Below, piece after piece: positions 33,769-45,649 of a stretch of DNA of 64,000 bases. The notes under the pieces are model-generated. The model ran no database searches. It was not told the origin of the DNA and saw only the letters and a list, made by a program, of their open reading frames with translations. The DNA lies in assembly GCA_950295325.1 (NCBI GenBank), contig OX485808.1, positions 498,501 through 562,500 on the forward strand. Direction: 5' to 3'. This DNA comes from Polytrichum commune (lineage: Eukaryota; Streptophyta; Polytrichopsida; Polytrichales; Polytrichaceae). Numbering within the stretch: position 1 is the first letter of the stretch; every line of letters begins with the position of its first letter. Position numbers and translations under genes: made by a program.

Positions 33769-36646
33769 ATGGCTACTATTAGAGCTCACGGATCTTTTGT
33801 TCCCTTCATTTTGTCACTTCAAGATGATGGTCATGTGGATGTCTCGGAGGATTTGCTTAGTTTGAGATTCAACCTCCAGATGGGAACCATGTATTTAGAG
33901 CATGAGATGTACTCTACAGATGGAGAGGTGTATGAAACCATTTTGGTTTAAAAAAATAGAATTGAGGTTGGTTTTATGTGGATCATAGGACCTAATTCAT
34001 TTAGGGTGATAGGTCTTTTTGAGTCTAACATGCAAGCTTCAATTGTCATATTGACAAATGAATCCGGTACACCACAATTCAAATTTTCTTTGTCGCACCT
34101 ATTAAATTAGAACCCATTGATGACACTATATTTGTGCTATCAAATTCAGAAGATGACATTTGTACATTTGTTGATCTTTCAAATACCCGTTCCATTTAAA
34201 AATGCTAATTCCACTCCTTCACAACTTCCTATACATGTAGCCAAATTCCCATACGGTCCTTTGTACAAGAGGTTGGTTTCCCAAATCTTACCTTCTTAAC
34301 GTCCTCCACTACATCCTTCACCTTCATCTATAGGGTTGACTATCGTTAATGCCTTAAAGCTTATAAAGTCAAGAAAGATATCAAAATCAGATCTTACATC
34401 CATTGATTTTAACAATATAGATGTCCGTAATGTCAAGTACCTACCATTTTTTTTAATGGCGACATTTTGTTTCTCTTGCCCCATGTGACACTTAGAGGTC
34501 CAAGTACGTATGGCCGTTCAATGGACGACATGGACAAATTGTGCGACGGTCAGTCTTGGTGCACCACATAAACCACGAATATCCAAAATAATTTTGAATT
34601 ATCCTTCCGGCGGTCTATTTGTGTAGGTCATTTCCTATGTCCTAATGACTATTGTGATTACGTGCATCGCAATGGGGGTCTCCGGAACAACACTGAATGA
34701 GCTGGATCAACTCCTCTCCCATTTGTTGTGGGTAATGTTCCCCATACTAGGTCCACTATTGAATGTAAGATATGATGTTCCACACTTATGTGCATTACTT
34801 TGTGTTATGCTCGAATAATATACATCTACTCCACATCTATTGGAATGTCCAAGACTTGTATTCATCTTGGTGTTCATGATAATCCTGTGGACAATGACAC
34901 ATGCCGTGAATCATTGGACATGATATACCAGTGGTATTAAAAACACCTACAACAAAAAATTAGCCATAGTTATGTGAGCGAGCAAACAATTTTTGGCCGG
35001 TTACCTTCTCAAATATTCCGCTAGTGGCGAAAACCATCACTTGGTTGGTTCATCTTTAGAGGTGTTCATGGACAAATTCAACATTCTTGCGTCCCCAAAT
35101 TATCGTAATTTTGTATCTGTATCAAAGCGTTTTTTGCGTAGTGGAATAGAAACTATGGATAATATTATGGCACTTAAATATACTTTGCTTTTAAGTTCGT
35201 CCATGGTAGTCGGTTCCCATGGCAATAAAAAAATAAAGTGTTTGTTTTTAAGATGTCTGTAGATCTTCCAGATAGTGGTGTAGAACTTGTGAAGAAGATG
35301 CAAGTCAGGGGGGATATGGAGAATTCATGAATTATGTTTGACCATGTCAAACGTTTGAAAGATTGGACGATAATGGTTTGCCATGTGTACAACAGTCGAG
35401 AATGTAAAGTTTAAATCAATGCGTGTTGTCACATGCAATCTGAAAATGCTGCAACACAAATTTTCTTTTGGAAATATTTTAATTATGTTATGGCAGAAAA
35501 TAATGTATGAAACATAAACTTCAAAGGGTTTATGGCTGATAGTGCTCAAGATACTTGGAATGCGGTGAGGGCGATTTACAGGGATGGTGACCCAAGTCTA
35601 CCCATGGTTGCACGTGAGCGCACATATTTTTTCCATTGATCTGCGAGCTTAGATAAGGTGACCCAAAAGTGTATATATTCATCATTTAAATTTCAATACA
35701 AGGAAATATGTAAGGATTACAAAGAAGCGAAAACAATGGACGACGCCAAGACTAAGTATCATGTGATTCGTTTTTGGTGGTTATCATCCGGAGCTGCCAC
35801 GCAAGAGGGCATCCTTGGCCTTTCAAAGTGGTTGGGTTTTGGCATTTTCGTTACAGACAATGGGGTGGTCATATGCTATTTGTAAGTATATATCAAAATT
35901 CATTATTCAATGTTATTCAATTTTCTTCCACTATTATATATATCTTATGTTTTTCTTATTATCATATTTTTTTGTTGTTCATAGGATATGACAATAGAAG
36001 AACGTGCGGAAATGCCAACATGCAACCTTGTAAAAACTGTATAGAAAAAATGGCTCCAATAGTCCGGCAACAAGATGATTTGGTTATATGAAGTTACAGT
36101 GGATGACATAATCCGTGCTTTCAAACAAATTGCAAATTACCGGACATGGTTGAAAAGGGAGTCTGATAGTAAAGGTCTTGATTCGGCATCCTTGAAACTA
36201 AAAGCAGCTGCTAGGTGTGGAGATCCAAAAATGTTGGCTGATACCATGAAATCTTACTCAGGGGCAGAAGAGATCAACACTAGATATTGTGCATTGGAGG
36301 GTCAGAGTTCTTTAGTGCCACCAAACACAAATTTAACCTACCACCGGGTGCTAATTGTGACTTTAATCGACTCGACAAAGTATATTATTCCATTCCTCAT
36401 CCCAACACCCGAGCAACTCGTCAACGCATAGAGGAATCGTTGAATTTTGCAATTCATAGTGTGGCTCATATTACATCTGTGTTTGAAACTAATTGTCTTA
36501 TTTCCAAGTGGCACATTGCAAAATTACCACCCAACTCAGCCAAACAGTGTTAAACACTGCATGCCATTACATGGACTATGTGCAATGCCAAAGTCGGCAC
36601 TAGTATACATGACACACTTGCTCCAACATACAAAGGGCTCAGGAAG

Positions 36647-38259
36647 TGTCACCAAAAATTCCCCACCCTTCGATTTCGTCCTAGCCCGAGTTGAAAAATT
36701 ATAATGACACGTAGAAAATCTTCCCTCGGTAATTCAATATATGATTCCAATATACCCTTGGAATATACACAACTTGACTAATCTCACACTATGTCATCTT
36801 ATATTCTTTAACTTCGGGTAATGTCACATCCTTTGCGTTCTCCAATGTCCACCCGGCCGCCTTGGCTACGCCTGCCTTCAATGATTTCTTTCGTGTGAAT
36901 CGAGTCCTCGCCGTTGATTCCACACTACTGCACGAACCTTGGCTTGTTGATTCTATGAAGCATATAAGTTTAAGTATTAACAAATACTTGTGTAACTTAT
37001 GGTGGCCTCTCCTTTACAGGCCTTCACATTCCATTACTAAGTTCAACCTCAATGGTCAATCACCAATACATTTAAATGTTACACACACTCCTTCCTACCT
37101 AATGAATCCAACACTTAAAGTCTAAACATCATAAGTAAAAAACTATAAGAGTGTGTCACTAGTTTTTGGAAGTTTGGACATAGTCTCGGTTTTTTGGCTC
37201 TCAAAAATTCATATGAAGTCCAAAAAATGAGTTCTTCGTATCCATGGATAGGAACTGAAGTCCTCTACATGAATATGCAATAATATTTTTACTGCCACAA
37301 AGTATATGGTCGCAATTCTACGTTGTTCCCTTTGAATCTGCACTTTTTTACTAGTTTTTGGAAGTTTGGACATAGTCTCGGTTTTTATCTCTCAAAAATT
37401 CATATGAAGTCCAAAAAATGAGTTCTTGGTATTCATGGATAAGTAATGAAGTCCTCTACATGAATATGCAACAATATTTTCACTGCTAAAAAGTATATGG
37501 TCGCAATTCTACGCTGTTCCCTTTGAATCTACATTTTTTCACTAGTTTTTGGAATTTTGGACATAGTCTCGGTTTTTTGGCTCTGAAAAATTCATATGAA
37601 GTCCAACAAAACTAAATGCTCCAATAAGAGACTTTGCACATCCGCATAAGTATAAGGCTAATCAATGTAAATCCAAGGATTCAAACAAAGCCATAAATTG
37701 AACTTTAAATCATTCACGCCCAACTATTAACTAACAAGAGGTCAAGCCCTCTTCAAGGCCAACTAGCCTTGGCTCCTAACCTTACACCCATGCACACACA
37801 TGTACTCCTATTTTGCTTCCCACACACTCTCATTTATAACACGTGGGGTGCCAAGGAGCACGAAGGAAAGAGAGGATGAATGAAGGAAGAACAAGGTCTT
37901 AAATAGTGAGTTTGAGGAGGTGAGCACCCTCAAGGCTCACGATAAGCCTTCGATATTTCCTCCTATTTTGTAGGGTCTCATCTTATCTCCTAAGCCTTCC
38001 TCCCTCAAACCATCAACAAAGATCCTAATTCAAATATTTAACTATCTTTGGCTTTCTACCTACCACACTTTCCACCAAGGTCATGTCCTCACACTACTAA
38101 ACTTATTCAATCCACTCCACACAAGCCTAATGCTTAAATTTAGTTTTCTTCAAGCTTCACTCTTTTTATATTTTTGTGAATAGTCATAAATCATAAAAAC
38201 ACCACTTGTAATGTTTTACAAGTGTTAACAACACATGTGGGCATCATTTTGGGCTCACA
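36647..38259 (-). mobile_element. Solo LTR, family 1 (copy c), 1.61 kb, inside the MULE relic
   Basis: It begins TGTCACC, ends GGGCTCACA, and is flanked by perfect 5 bp duplications GGAAG (36642-36646, 38260-38264). Removing it with one GGAAG joins TLAPTYKGLRK to FHSPNNVEYEFWF in a single frame. The host gene was therefore open here when the LTR inserted. It includes the 191 bp tandem repeat at 37158-37607. Confidence 0.93.
37158..37607. repeat. 191 bp tandem repeat inside the LTR, 2.3 units
   Basis: Units begin ACTAGTTTTTGGAA at 37158, 37350 and 37541. They are nearly identical, containing CATAGTCTCGG and AAATTCATATGAAGTCC. The third unit is truncated. No homologous array appears in the other family-1 LTRs here. 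Confidence 0.9.
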
Positions 38260-38765
38260 GGAAGGAATTTCATTCTCCCAACAATGTGGAGTATGAATTT
38301 TGGTTTAGCCCTGATGACATCAAGTGTTGTGTGACTGGCAATAAGAAGAAATATGTGTTGGATTGGCCTATAGTACCCAACACGTGGCCGTTGAAGATAG
38401 GTACCAATCTATCGAGAAAAGAGGTTTTGGCACTTAAAGATGTTGGATTTTAACTACAGCAGACAGAAACATTGTCCCGTCGTCGTAGGCTTTCAACAAT
38501 CGCAAGTCTTCCCATCTTTCGCTCGCATTTTTGTATGCCACCAAACCCGGACGCCCATCCTATATTCAGATTTGGAAAGACACTGCGTCGTAATCCAACA
38601 CCACCGCTGGTGGATCACAAAAACAAATCCAAGAGCGCCGGACTCATGAAAGGTTAATATGTGGTTGGGGTCACTGTCATTCTATATTCGGGCTTTGGAA
38701 TGATAATCAACATTGTCTACAACCAGGACATGACAAACCATGTCACAATTGACAACATCCCGTAT

Positions 38766-39738
38766 TGTCACGCACCTCTCCATGAGGAGTGCCCGGAACA
38801 CCATGGGCACAAGAGGGACCCCAGATTGACACCGGGACTTGTGGAGCCATTGGTGAGAGGGCCCAAGTGATCCTAGTGTGGGTGAGGGCCCCGGGCGTTG
38901 GGAGTGCCTCCCGCCCACGGAGACTAGGAGGCACGAGGGTAAGGCCATGTGCTATGCTTAGCTTATGGTGTGCAGATTTCATAATGCTCTAGAACACCTC
39001 AATCGGAGGTGTGAGCTAGGAGTTATGGCAATTTGAGTGGGGCACTATCCCGGGACAGTGCCCTGGTACAGCAGTGGCCTGGGAGTGCCTCCCGGGACTG
39101 CCAAGGTTTGAACAACCATAGCTTCCTCAATACGTGCCTGAATGAGGCATGTGAGGGGTCCATCGGCATCCACGTGAAGCGTAGATGAAGATGGAGTGGT
39201 AATTTGTTAGCATCTGGCATCATACAAGGAAGTTATGATGGTCTGAAGCTGCTAAGGGCTTCTAGGCCCAGCGGCTAAGGGAAAATGTCTATTTGGTCCC
39301 AACTTTTGGTAGAAAGACAAAAGGTTTCTTGACGGTGGGGTAGGGGCCCCGCCTAGACTGCTAGAGGCTTATATCGGTGAGGTGGTGTGGCCTCACCTAC
39401 CCGAGGTCGAACGGCACGGCCTCCATGGGCATTGGCCCAATATGAGGCCATAGTTGCCTAGTATGCTTCGGGTTGTTATAGTGTTGCTCCGGCAATGCGA
39501 TGATGAACATAGGATTGGACTTCCATAGATGGAAGTTTACATCAAAGAATTGGTTACCGATTAAGGGGTGAGTCCCGAAAGCAAAGTAAGAGGGTTAGTT
39601 CCCCTCTTATGATCTATAAGGTCCGGGGTAGGAGGAGCTAATCATTAGCATGGCGGAATGCGAAGGGTTAGCGCTCGTAAGCTTTGCTAGAAATAAAAAT
39701 TGGCAAGATTGTTAAGGGGGCTAGCAAGGGTTTCGACA
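38766..39738 (+). mobile_element. Solo LTR, family 2, 973 bp, splitting the SWIM finger
   Basis: It begins TGTCACGCACC and ends GGGTTTCGACA. Flanks are CGTAT (38761-38765) and CGCAT (39739-39743), a 5 bp duplication with one mismatch. Removing it restores a continuous frame through NIPYC to SDFTKMSSHALGKK. It is GC-richer than its surroundings. A truncated relative lies at 13433-13603. Confidence 0.88.
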
Positions 39739-40195
39739 CGCATTGCATATGGTCGGATTTCACGAAAATGTCTTCTCATGCATTGGGAAAGAAAGGAAAA
39801 TGGGTGTATTGCAAACATCTTTATTATGTGTTTAGATTTTTGTGCAAGGTAGATTACGAGAATGGCAAGTTCATTCATGCACCTACATATACCTATAATG
39901 AGGTCATGCAAATACTTGAACTTGTTGGTATTGTAAAATGCGAGTAGTATTACAAGTGTTCTATTAAGCAACATATATTTGAATGTCAATAAATGACATG
40001 TTTTGGTTTGATTTATTATAATAAAAATTAGCAATGGACATAAAGTATTTAAAATGATTCATGGGAATACATTTCCTCCCTCCTGCTTCATTTAAAATAT
40101 TTATAATTAAACATATTCAATTCATGTAGTACTATATGTAGTTTATGATCCCTAAACCCATGCACCTTTACTAATTTTGAATTCATTACTCATGT

Positions 40196-40741
40196 GTCGG
40201 GTACGCAACTCCAATATTATATGGTCCTGATTATAATCACTTATAATGCGTTTTAGTCCAATATTGAGTGATACAATTTGTTTTAATGTAGGAAACCCTT
40301 GTAGCCCTTCTAACAAGAAATCCAAAAATGTAATTATATATAGGAAATGAATATATTTTGAAGCATATAATTGCATTAAAAAACCTAATTATATGATTTT
40401 TTAATACATGTACCATAGGTCAAACTACCCAACTTTTTGGATTTTTTAATAAAATTTTAACATTGTGAATGAATTATAATTTTAATAGGAGGAAACTATT
40501 CGTGGCTTATAATTTTAATAGAAGACTTAATAAATATGCAACCCAATTTTTTTTTCATCTCAATTATTTAATTTGGTCTTACCCAACTATTTTTTCATCT
40601 CATTTTATTTAATTTGGTCTTCACCCAACTTTTTGATCATTTTAATTTGATATAATTTGATATAATTTTTAGAAAAACCGTCCTTTAAGCCGTTTTAAGT
40701 ACGATGCCCCCTGCGTATAATATGGGAGTTGTGTACCCGGG
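40196..40741 (-). mobile_element. 546 bp hAT-like MITE, copy B, with 8 bp TSD
   Basis: Inverted copy of 31488-32023. The right end GTGTACCCGGG is intact and the left end GTCGGGTACGCAACTCC is slightly mutated. Flanks are identical 8-mers ACTCATGT (40188-40195, 40742-40749). Confidence 0.92.
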
Positions 40742-40742
40742 A

Positions 40743-40853
40743 CTCATGTATTACCGCTCATTGCTCATGTGTTACTGCTCACTGCTCATGTGTTACTGCT
40801 CACTGCTCATGTCATACTACTCACCCTTCACTGCTCACTGCTCATCGCTCATA
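40743..40853. repeat. ~21 bp minisatellite
   Basis: Variants of GCTCATGTGTTACTGCTCACT repeat about five times immediately after the MITE. The array starts within the MITE target duplication, so insertion was next to or into it. Confidence 0.8.
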
Positions 40854-41446
40854 AGATAGTTTCCGTCATCATGGCACATTGTTAACGGACATATAGACGT
40901 CAATATATAAGGTTCATATTTTGATAATTTTCTCGTTTTTATTATTATGTTGATTGTCATTTCTTTTGGTGTTTATCATAATTTAAACATCATGAGTTTG
41001 CTCAATGTTATTATCTCCAACCGATCCATGCTCTTCACGTTGACACTATTGATCATTTGTCATCACGTGTTGCCATTTTTGGTATGCCACAGTTTAATCA
41101 TTGACATTTGGAGCACCATGGTTGAATTGCAACTAGTTAGTTTCTTATGCACAACTATGTTGCAATTAACTAATTGAGCTGATTAAAAAACTTTAAAAGC
41201 TCAATGAAAATTATCCAGAAAGGGGGGGGGATGAACCCCTAAATTCTATAAGTAAAATATCCTCAGTTAATCCATATCATTAAGGAATTTATGTCAAACT
41301 ATAAGGCATCCTAGATACACCCTTTGTAGATTTTTATATCAAGATACGGTTGTCTAAAAAGCAAGAATTAAGGTAAATAACCCCCCATCAAATACCATGT
41401 TAATTCATGTGTATACCTTAAATTACAAGGAATGATCTCTACGAAT

Positions 41447-41725
41447 TTGCAACCTCCTTTCAACTCCCAATTCTATAACGATAAAATGCTCATTAGTTGA
41501 ATATAATATTAGTCAACAAGCTTAGGCACTTCCCCACATCATGTTGACATTGTTGCTTTGTATGGCGAAAAACTACAAGATTCCCAAGAAATACTCCCTC
41601 CATTCCATGGCCCATCCAAGTGCCTAAGCTTGTTGACTAATGTTATGAGTGGAGATCGCATGTAACTACACTTTGACACCTATCGATGTGGCCCACTTTG
41701 CTTTTGACATAGCACAATAATTTTG
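41447..41725. repeat. Repeat C' with a ~137 bp palindromic element
   Basis: It is the uninterrupted partner of 32206-32856. Within it, ATTAGTCAACAAGCTTAGGC (about 41510) is mirrored by GCCTAAGCTTGTTGACTAAT (ending 41641), arms of about 25 bp around 85 bp. It is probably a tiny MITE. Confidence 0.75.
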
Positions 41726-42280
41726 ATCAATATAACTTTCTTTGAACCATAACCTTATGAACCCACAATGTCATATGTCCAAAACTAGAATATGAAATAA
41801 ATGATTTTAAATACATATAATAGTTTTAAAAATAGAAACATGGTTTATTGTGGATAAAATATAATATCAATGTAGTAATAAGATTGTATCAAAGTATGTA
41901 TTATTTCATTTAATTTCATTTTCAATATAAACATGCAACTAATGATAAGGCACCTTAATTTTCAACATACACATAAACTACAGTGGGTTACGACACTTTC
42001 TACCCATCCCAACTTCCAACCATAGTAATAGGCGTAAACAATGTACTGCTTAAATCAATAATTTTGACTACTTGACTCCATGTAATAATTGATTGCCAAA
42101 GGTATGCTTCATGGTAAATATTTATGGAAGCCCCAAATTACACAAGAATTCCAAACGTGTCATTGGCAACATAGCCGAATGCAACGATGCAATGGAATGA
42201 TTGGGTCCTTCATTTTGCACATTTATTTCTTTATTTACCCATATTGATGGACAACAAGCACATACAACTCAAGGCGTATT
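41726..42280. other. AT-rich spacer
   Basis: Nothing coding or repeated was recognised. Confidence 0.4.
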
Positions 42281-42282
42281 TA

Positions 42283-42650
42283 CACAAAAGCCATTAGGCC
42301 ATGGCTCTTGAGAATCTTGGAGTTCTCATTGGTTGAGAGTGTCACGAGCCCCTGCTTTAGGTTTACGTGAGGGTAGTTTTGGACCACAACCCATCACATC
42401 CTCAAAGAATGAAAAAGCTTCATGGAATCCCACATGCCAAGTATGGTTAATATTGGCCAAGATTGTAAGGATTTTTTTAGACGGCTCTTGCAAGTGAGCT
42501 TGGTGATATTTTCTATAGGAATTTGGGTTTACACTAAGGACTTGAACCCTCCAAAACACTTTGGGCTATAGTTCATAGACTTGTTTATGGTGTCATCCAA
42601 AAAGCGGGGTGCCATGGTCATTTAAGAGCCATGGCCTAATGGTTTTGGTG
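42283..42650. mobile_element. 368 bp TA-flanked MITE
   Basis: Ends CACAAAAGCCATTAGGCCAT and ATGGCCTAATGGTTTTGGTG are inverted copies over about 30 bp, each bordered by TA (42281-42282, 42651-42652). An internal 77-codon minus ORF is AT-poor but not recognised. Confidence 0.75.
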
Positions 42651-42652
42651 TA

Positions 42653-44887
42653 ATAACGACCTTAAAAAGCATCCAAAACTCCAATCCTTATTGCATGAAA
42701 GTGGATTGCATTTATTAAAACAAAAAAGTCTAAAAGGTGGTAAACAAATTAGAATAACGTATGATTACACTTAGTGGTTTTGAGGAATTCACTTAGCCTT
42801 ATGTGTGGTATACACGTGAGTAATCCGGGTATTTTATTGGGGGCTATAATGTGAATATTTAGAACTGTAAGTGACCCAAATTTCATATGAATTGGTCCTC
42901 CAACTCTACTAGTACTTATAATTCTTGGCCATGTGTTTTTAAGGGATCCTATGTTAATTGTAAAGTTTTGAAATGGTTTCTCTACATTGTCCAACAACAA
43001 TACAATCAAATATAAAACATCATGTTGGCGGAAAATTTATTTTGAGCATGTCAACACTCTTCACCACTGTGCACCTCCTACATATTCACTCCTTTCAATA
43101 ATGATGACAAAGATAATGCCCTTGATCAAAGCAAAACTCGTATAATTTAGTCATCGAGAAATTCATTAAAGTGACACGAGAGTCATAGCTTCATTGATAG
43201 GAGAAGAGCACACAAGTTCTAAGCTCTTGTTTACCTCTTGCCAAATGCCAATGCATATGTGACTTGCTCTTGCGACCCAACTCATAGTGTCCGTAGTTGT
43301 TTTACAACCTCCATGTTGTGTTCAAATTTTGAATCCTAAACCTTCAAAGTTCCAACCCTTACCTCACCAAACAATTGACATCCCCAATTGTCCAAGGTAT
43401 ATCCATGTTTCAACACAAATGTAATGTCTTTTCATCAAGCCCATTGAACCTACTATACAAAAATTAGAATATTCTATGCACATACTACATTTGAAAAAAT
43501 GTAATCTAATGACGTGGAATTTGTAGAATTGTATATTAATTGATATAGCATTCTAACCTTTATGCTACTAATTGATACTATGTAACTTCAACTCCAAATA
43601 TGATAATTATTTTAAAGGAATGAACTGCACCCTGCATTTTAATTTGGACCTTTTTGTTCTAATTTACCTGAACTGGAATCCCCGGGCTAGTCGTGTGATT
43701 GGGATTGTCTTTCAATGCACGTATTAGTTTTATGCAACAATTTGCTTCATTTCACTATACTATGGTGCATAATAGAAAGAGAGGAGAAAGTCTTATGACT
43801 ATCATACAAAATTATTATTTGTATGATGCTATTTCAACATTTTATTATCTTGACATGATAAATTTGCATCTAGAAAGTGTGTGATGTCACTAAAATTACA
43901 ATGTCGTTGGTCCTATGTGGACAATTTATATGAACAACATGCTTTATAATTATTATTTTTGGATGTGTTCCCGTCGTTAATTCCGCACTTCGAATCTTTA
44001 TCTAATCGATTCCTTGCCAAGACTTGCGGAAGAAACCCATACATAAAATGTACAACATCTTTGTTGATGCTCCACGAATTCCAAGAAAAGGTTCACCAAG
44101 GTGGAACGTGTTGTCTCCACATGGATAAGTGCAAACCTCAACATAGATCATGTTGTCCAATCGAAATATGCATCTACATTCACGAGCTTCACAAATCAAA
44201 ATGCAATATCTAGACAAGGATTTATAAAAGTCCAAAAATTGGAAAATGACCAATTAACAAGTAAAGAAAATTTCAATGTTGGGTGATTTTGACGTTTCTT
44301 CGCGTCGAAGAATGTTGGAAGAAATTTTGCAAGACCATGAAATGTTTGATCCATCTCACGCCAAAGTTTGATGGGTTTTTTTTCTTCACCTCTCATGGTG
44401 AACTTTTGCCCCAAAAAGCATTTGGCTTTGCCAAAAAGAAAACATTGTATGTCACCACTTTCAATGAAAGCCTTCCAATTGAGCTCTATTGTTGTTGTTG
44501 TTGATTGCTAAAATGTGGACACAATGTTATGCTTTGTGAATCTTGAGCACCTTTTCCTCCAGTGGGTTGCGAAAAAAGTAACAAAAGTTGCATTTTTTTT
44601 TTTTTTTTTCTCCCCGGTGGTACAACAAATTCGCAATCACAATGATGGGAGTATTCTTCCATCCAAAATCAAAGTCTTGCAAATATGGTTTCACTTTCTT
44701 GTGAGGAGAGAGTTGGAGAAAACATTATCTACATGTAGATAGTTCCAATGATGGAGTGGAAAGTTGAGAGAAGGCGTGTGGCAATGTATATTGCTTTGTT
44801 TTGTTGACGAGTAGATGAGATATGCAAATACTTGCAAAGTTTTGTGGGTAGACCATGAAGAAGTTGAGAGTTACATGGAATGGATGC
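42653..44887. other. Accessory DNA left of duplication copy 2
   Basis: Between about 43950 and 44740 several overlapping plus frames look vaguely protein-like (for example SKYASTFTSFTNQNAISRQG, 44160), with frame changes. This may be a decayed gene I cannot identify. A run of 18-20 T lies near 44593. No paired termini found. Confidence 0.35.
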
Positions 44888-45649
44888 ATTAGATGCACAA
44901 TCAACATCCATTCAATATAACATGCCTTGTCTTCATATGGCTATGCTAAAAGCCTTTATTGACCCCCTCTACAATATACACATTTGTAATGTAAAAAATC
45001 TTGCAAAGCAAATGTAGTTTCACTTCATAAAGCTCAAAGACGTTGCATTTTTCAAATCAACTTCTGATTGTGTTCAATAGCACCACACAATATCCTTACA
45101 TCCACTCAATTCCGGATACAATAATAGAGGAAATACATGATGCATCCACCTACTAAAGGCCTATGGTATCTCTTACAAGCCTATTTACTAACATATTTGG
45201 AAGGGGGGACAACAAGGCCAACTCATCCAACCTCCAATATCTCCTTCCACATTTTACAACTAGTTACTTAAGCAAGTTCTAGGATGTCAAATTAATCCAC
45301 GCATCGGGTATCTTGTATAGGCCATTACACCCTTTCAAGTGCAACACATCAAAAATGTCAATACACCAAAGGCCTCTAGTATCTACTTTAGGCCATTCCA
45401 ATCAAATAAATCCAACAAGGTCAAGGAAGTTGAGTCCACAACGTCCCCTGAACCTCATTTGAGCCTTTACACACATTTAAATATAAAGATATTAAGGAAG
45501 TTAAGTTATCCCAAAACCTCAAATATGTTTTCTAAGCCTTGACATCTACATAAGTTGACTCTACTCCGGAAGACCATGCTGCCCACCGCCTCAGATATTT
45601 CTTTCCAGCTAATACCCAACGCCTTACATTTTCAAGCCTACACAACCAT

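Larger units (their letters stand above)
33769..39947 (+). pseudogene. Relic of a MULE-like transposase with SWIM zinc finger
   Basis: Starting at ATG 33769 (MATIRAHGSFVPF), coding-quality pieces follow in order, separated by stops and frameshifts. They include CPNDYCDYVHRNGG (near 34640), the RNase-H-like stretches IMFDHVKRLKDW (35330) and FKGFMADSAQDTWNAV (35520), FFHWSASLDK (35630) and FRYRQWGGHMLF (35850). A consensus intron lies at 35882-35994. Then come ADTMKSYSGAEEINTRYCA (36240), FWFSPDDIKCCVTG (38300) and finally WVYCKHLYYVFRFLCKVDY (39810), the C-x-H half of a SWIM finger. This order, DDE-like domain then SWIM, is that of MULE/FAR1-type transposases. Two solo LTRs (36647-38259, 38766-39738) interrupt it. 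I recognise it as a repetitive bryophyte family, but the exact element name is unknown. Confidence 0.7.

Noticed and set aside
31488..40741. MITEs A and B as the long terminal inverted repeats of the MULE-like gene
   Set aside because: Each has its own complete inverted ends and its own distinct 8 bp target duplication, so they are independent insertions.
41507..41643. A microRNA precursor
   Set aside because: The arms are about 25 bp at the outer ends with an unpaired ~85 bp middle, and a related copy exists at 32.2 kb. A small MITE fits better.
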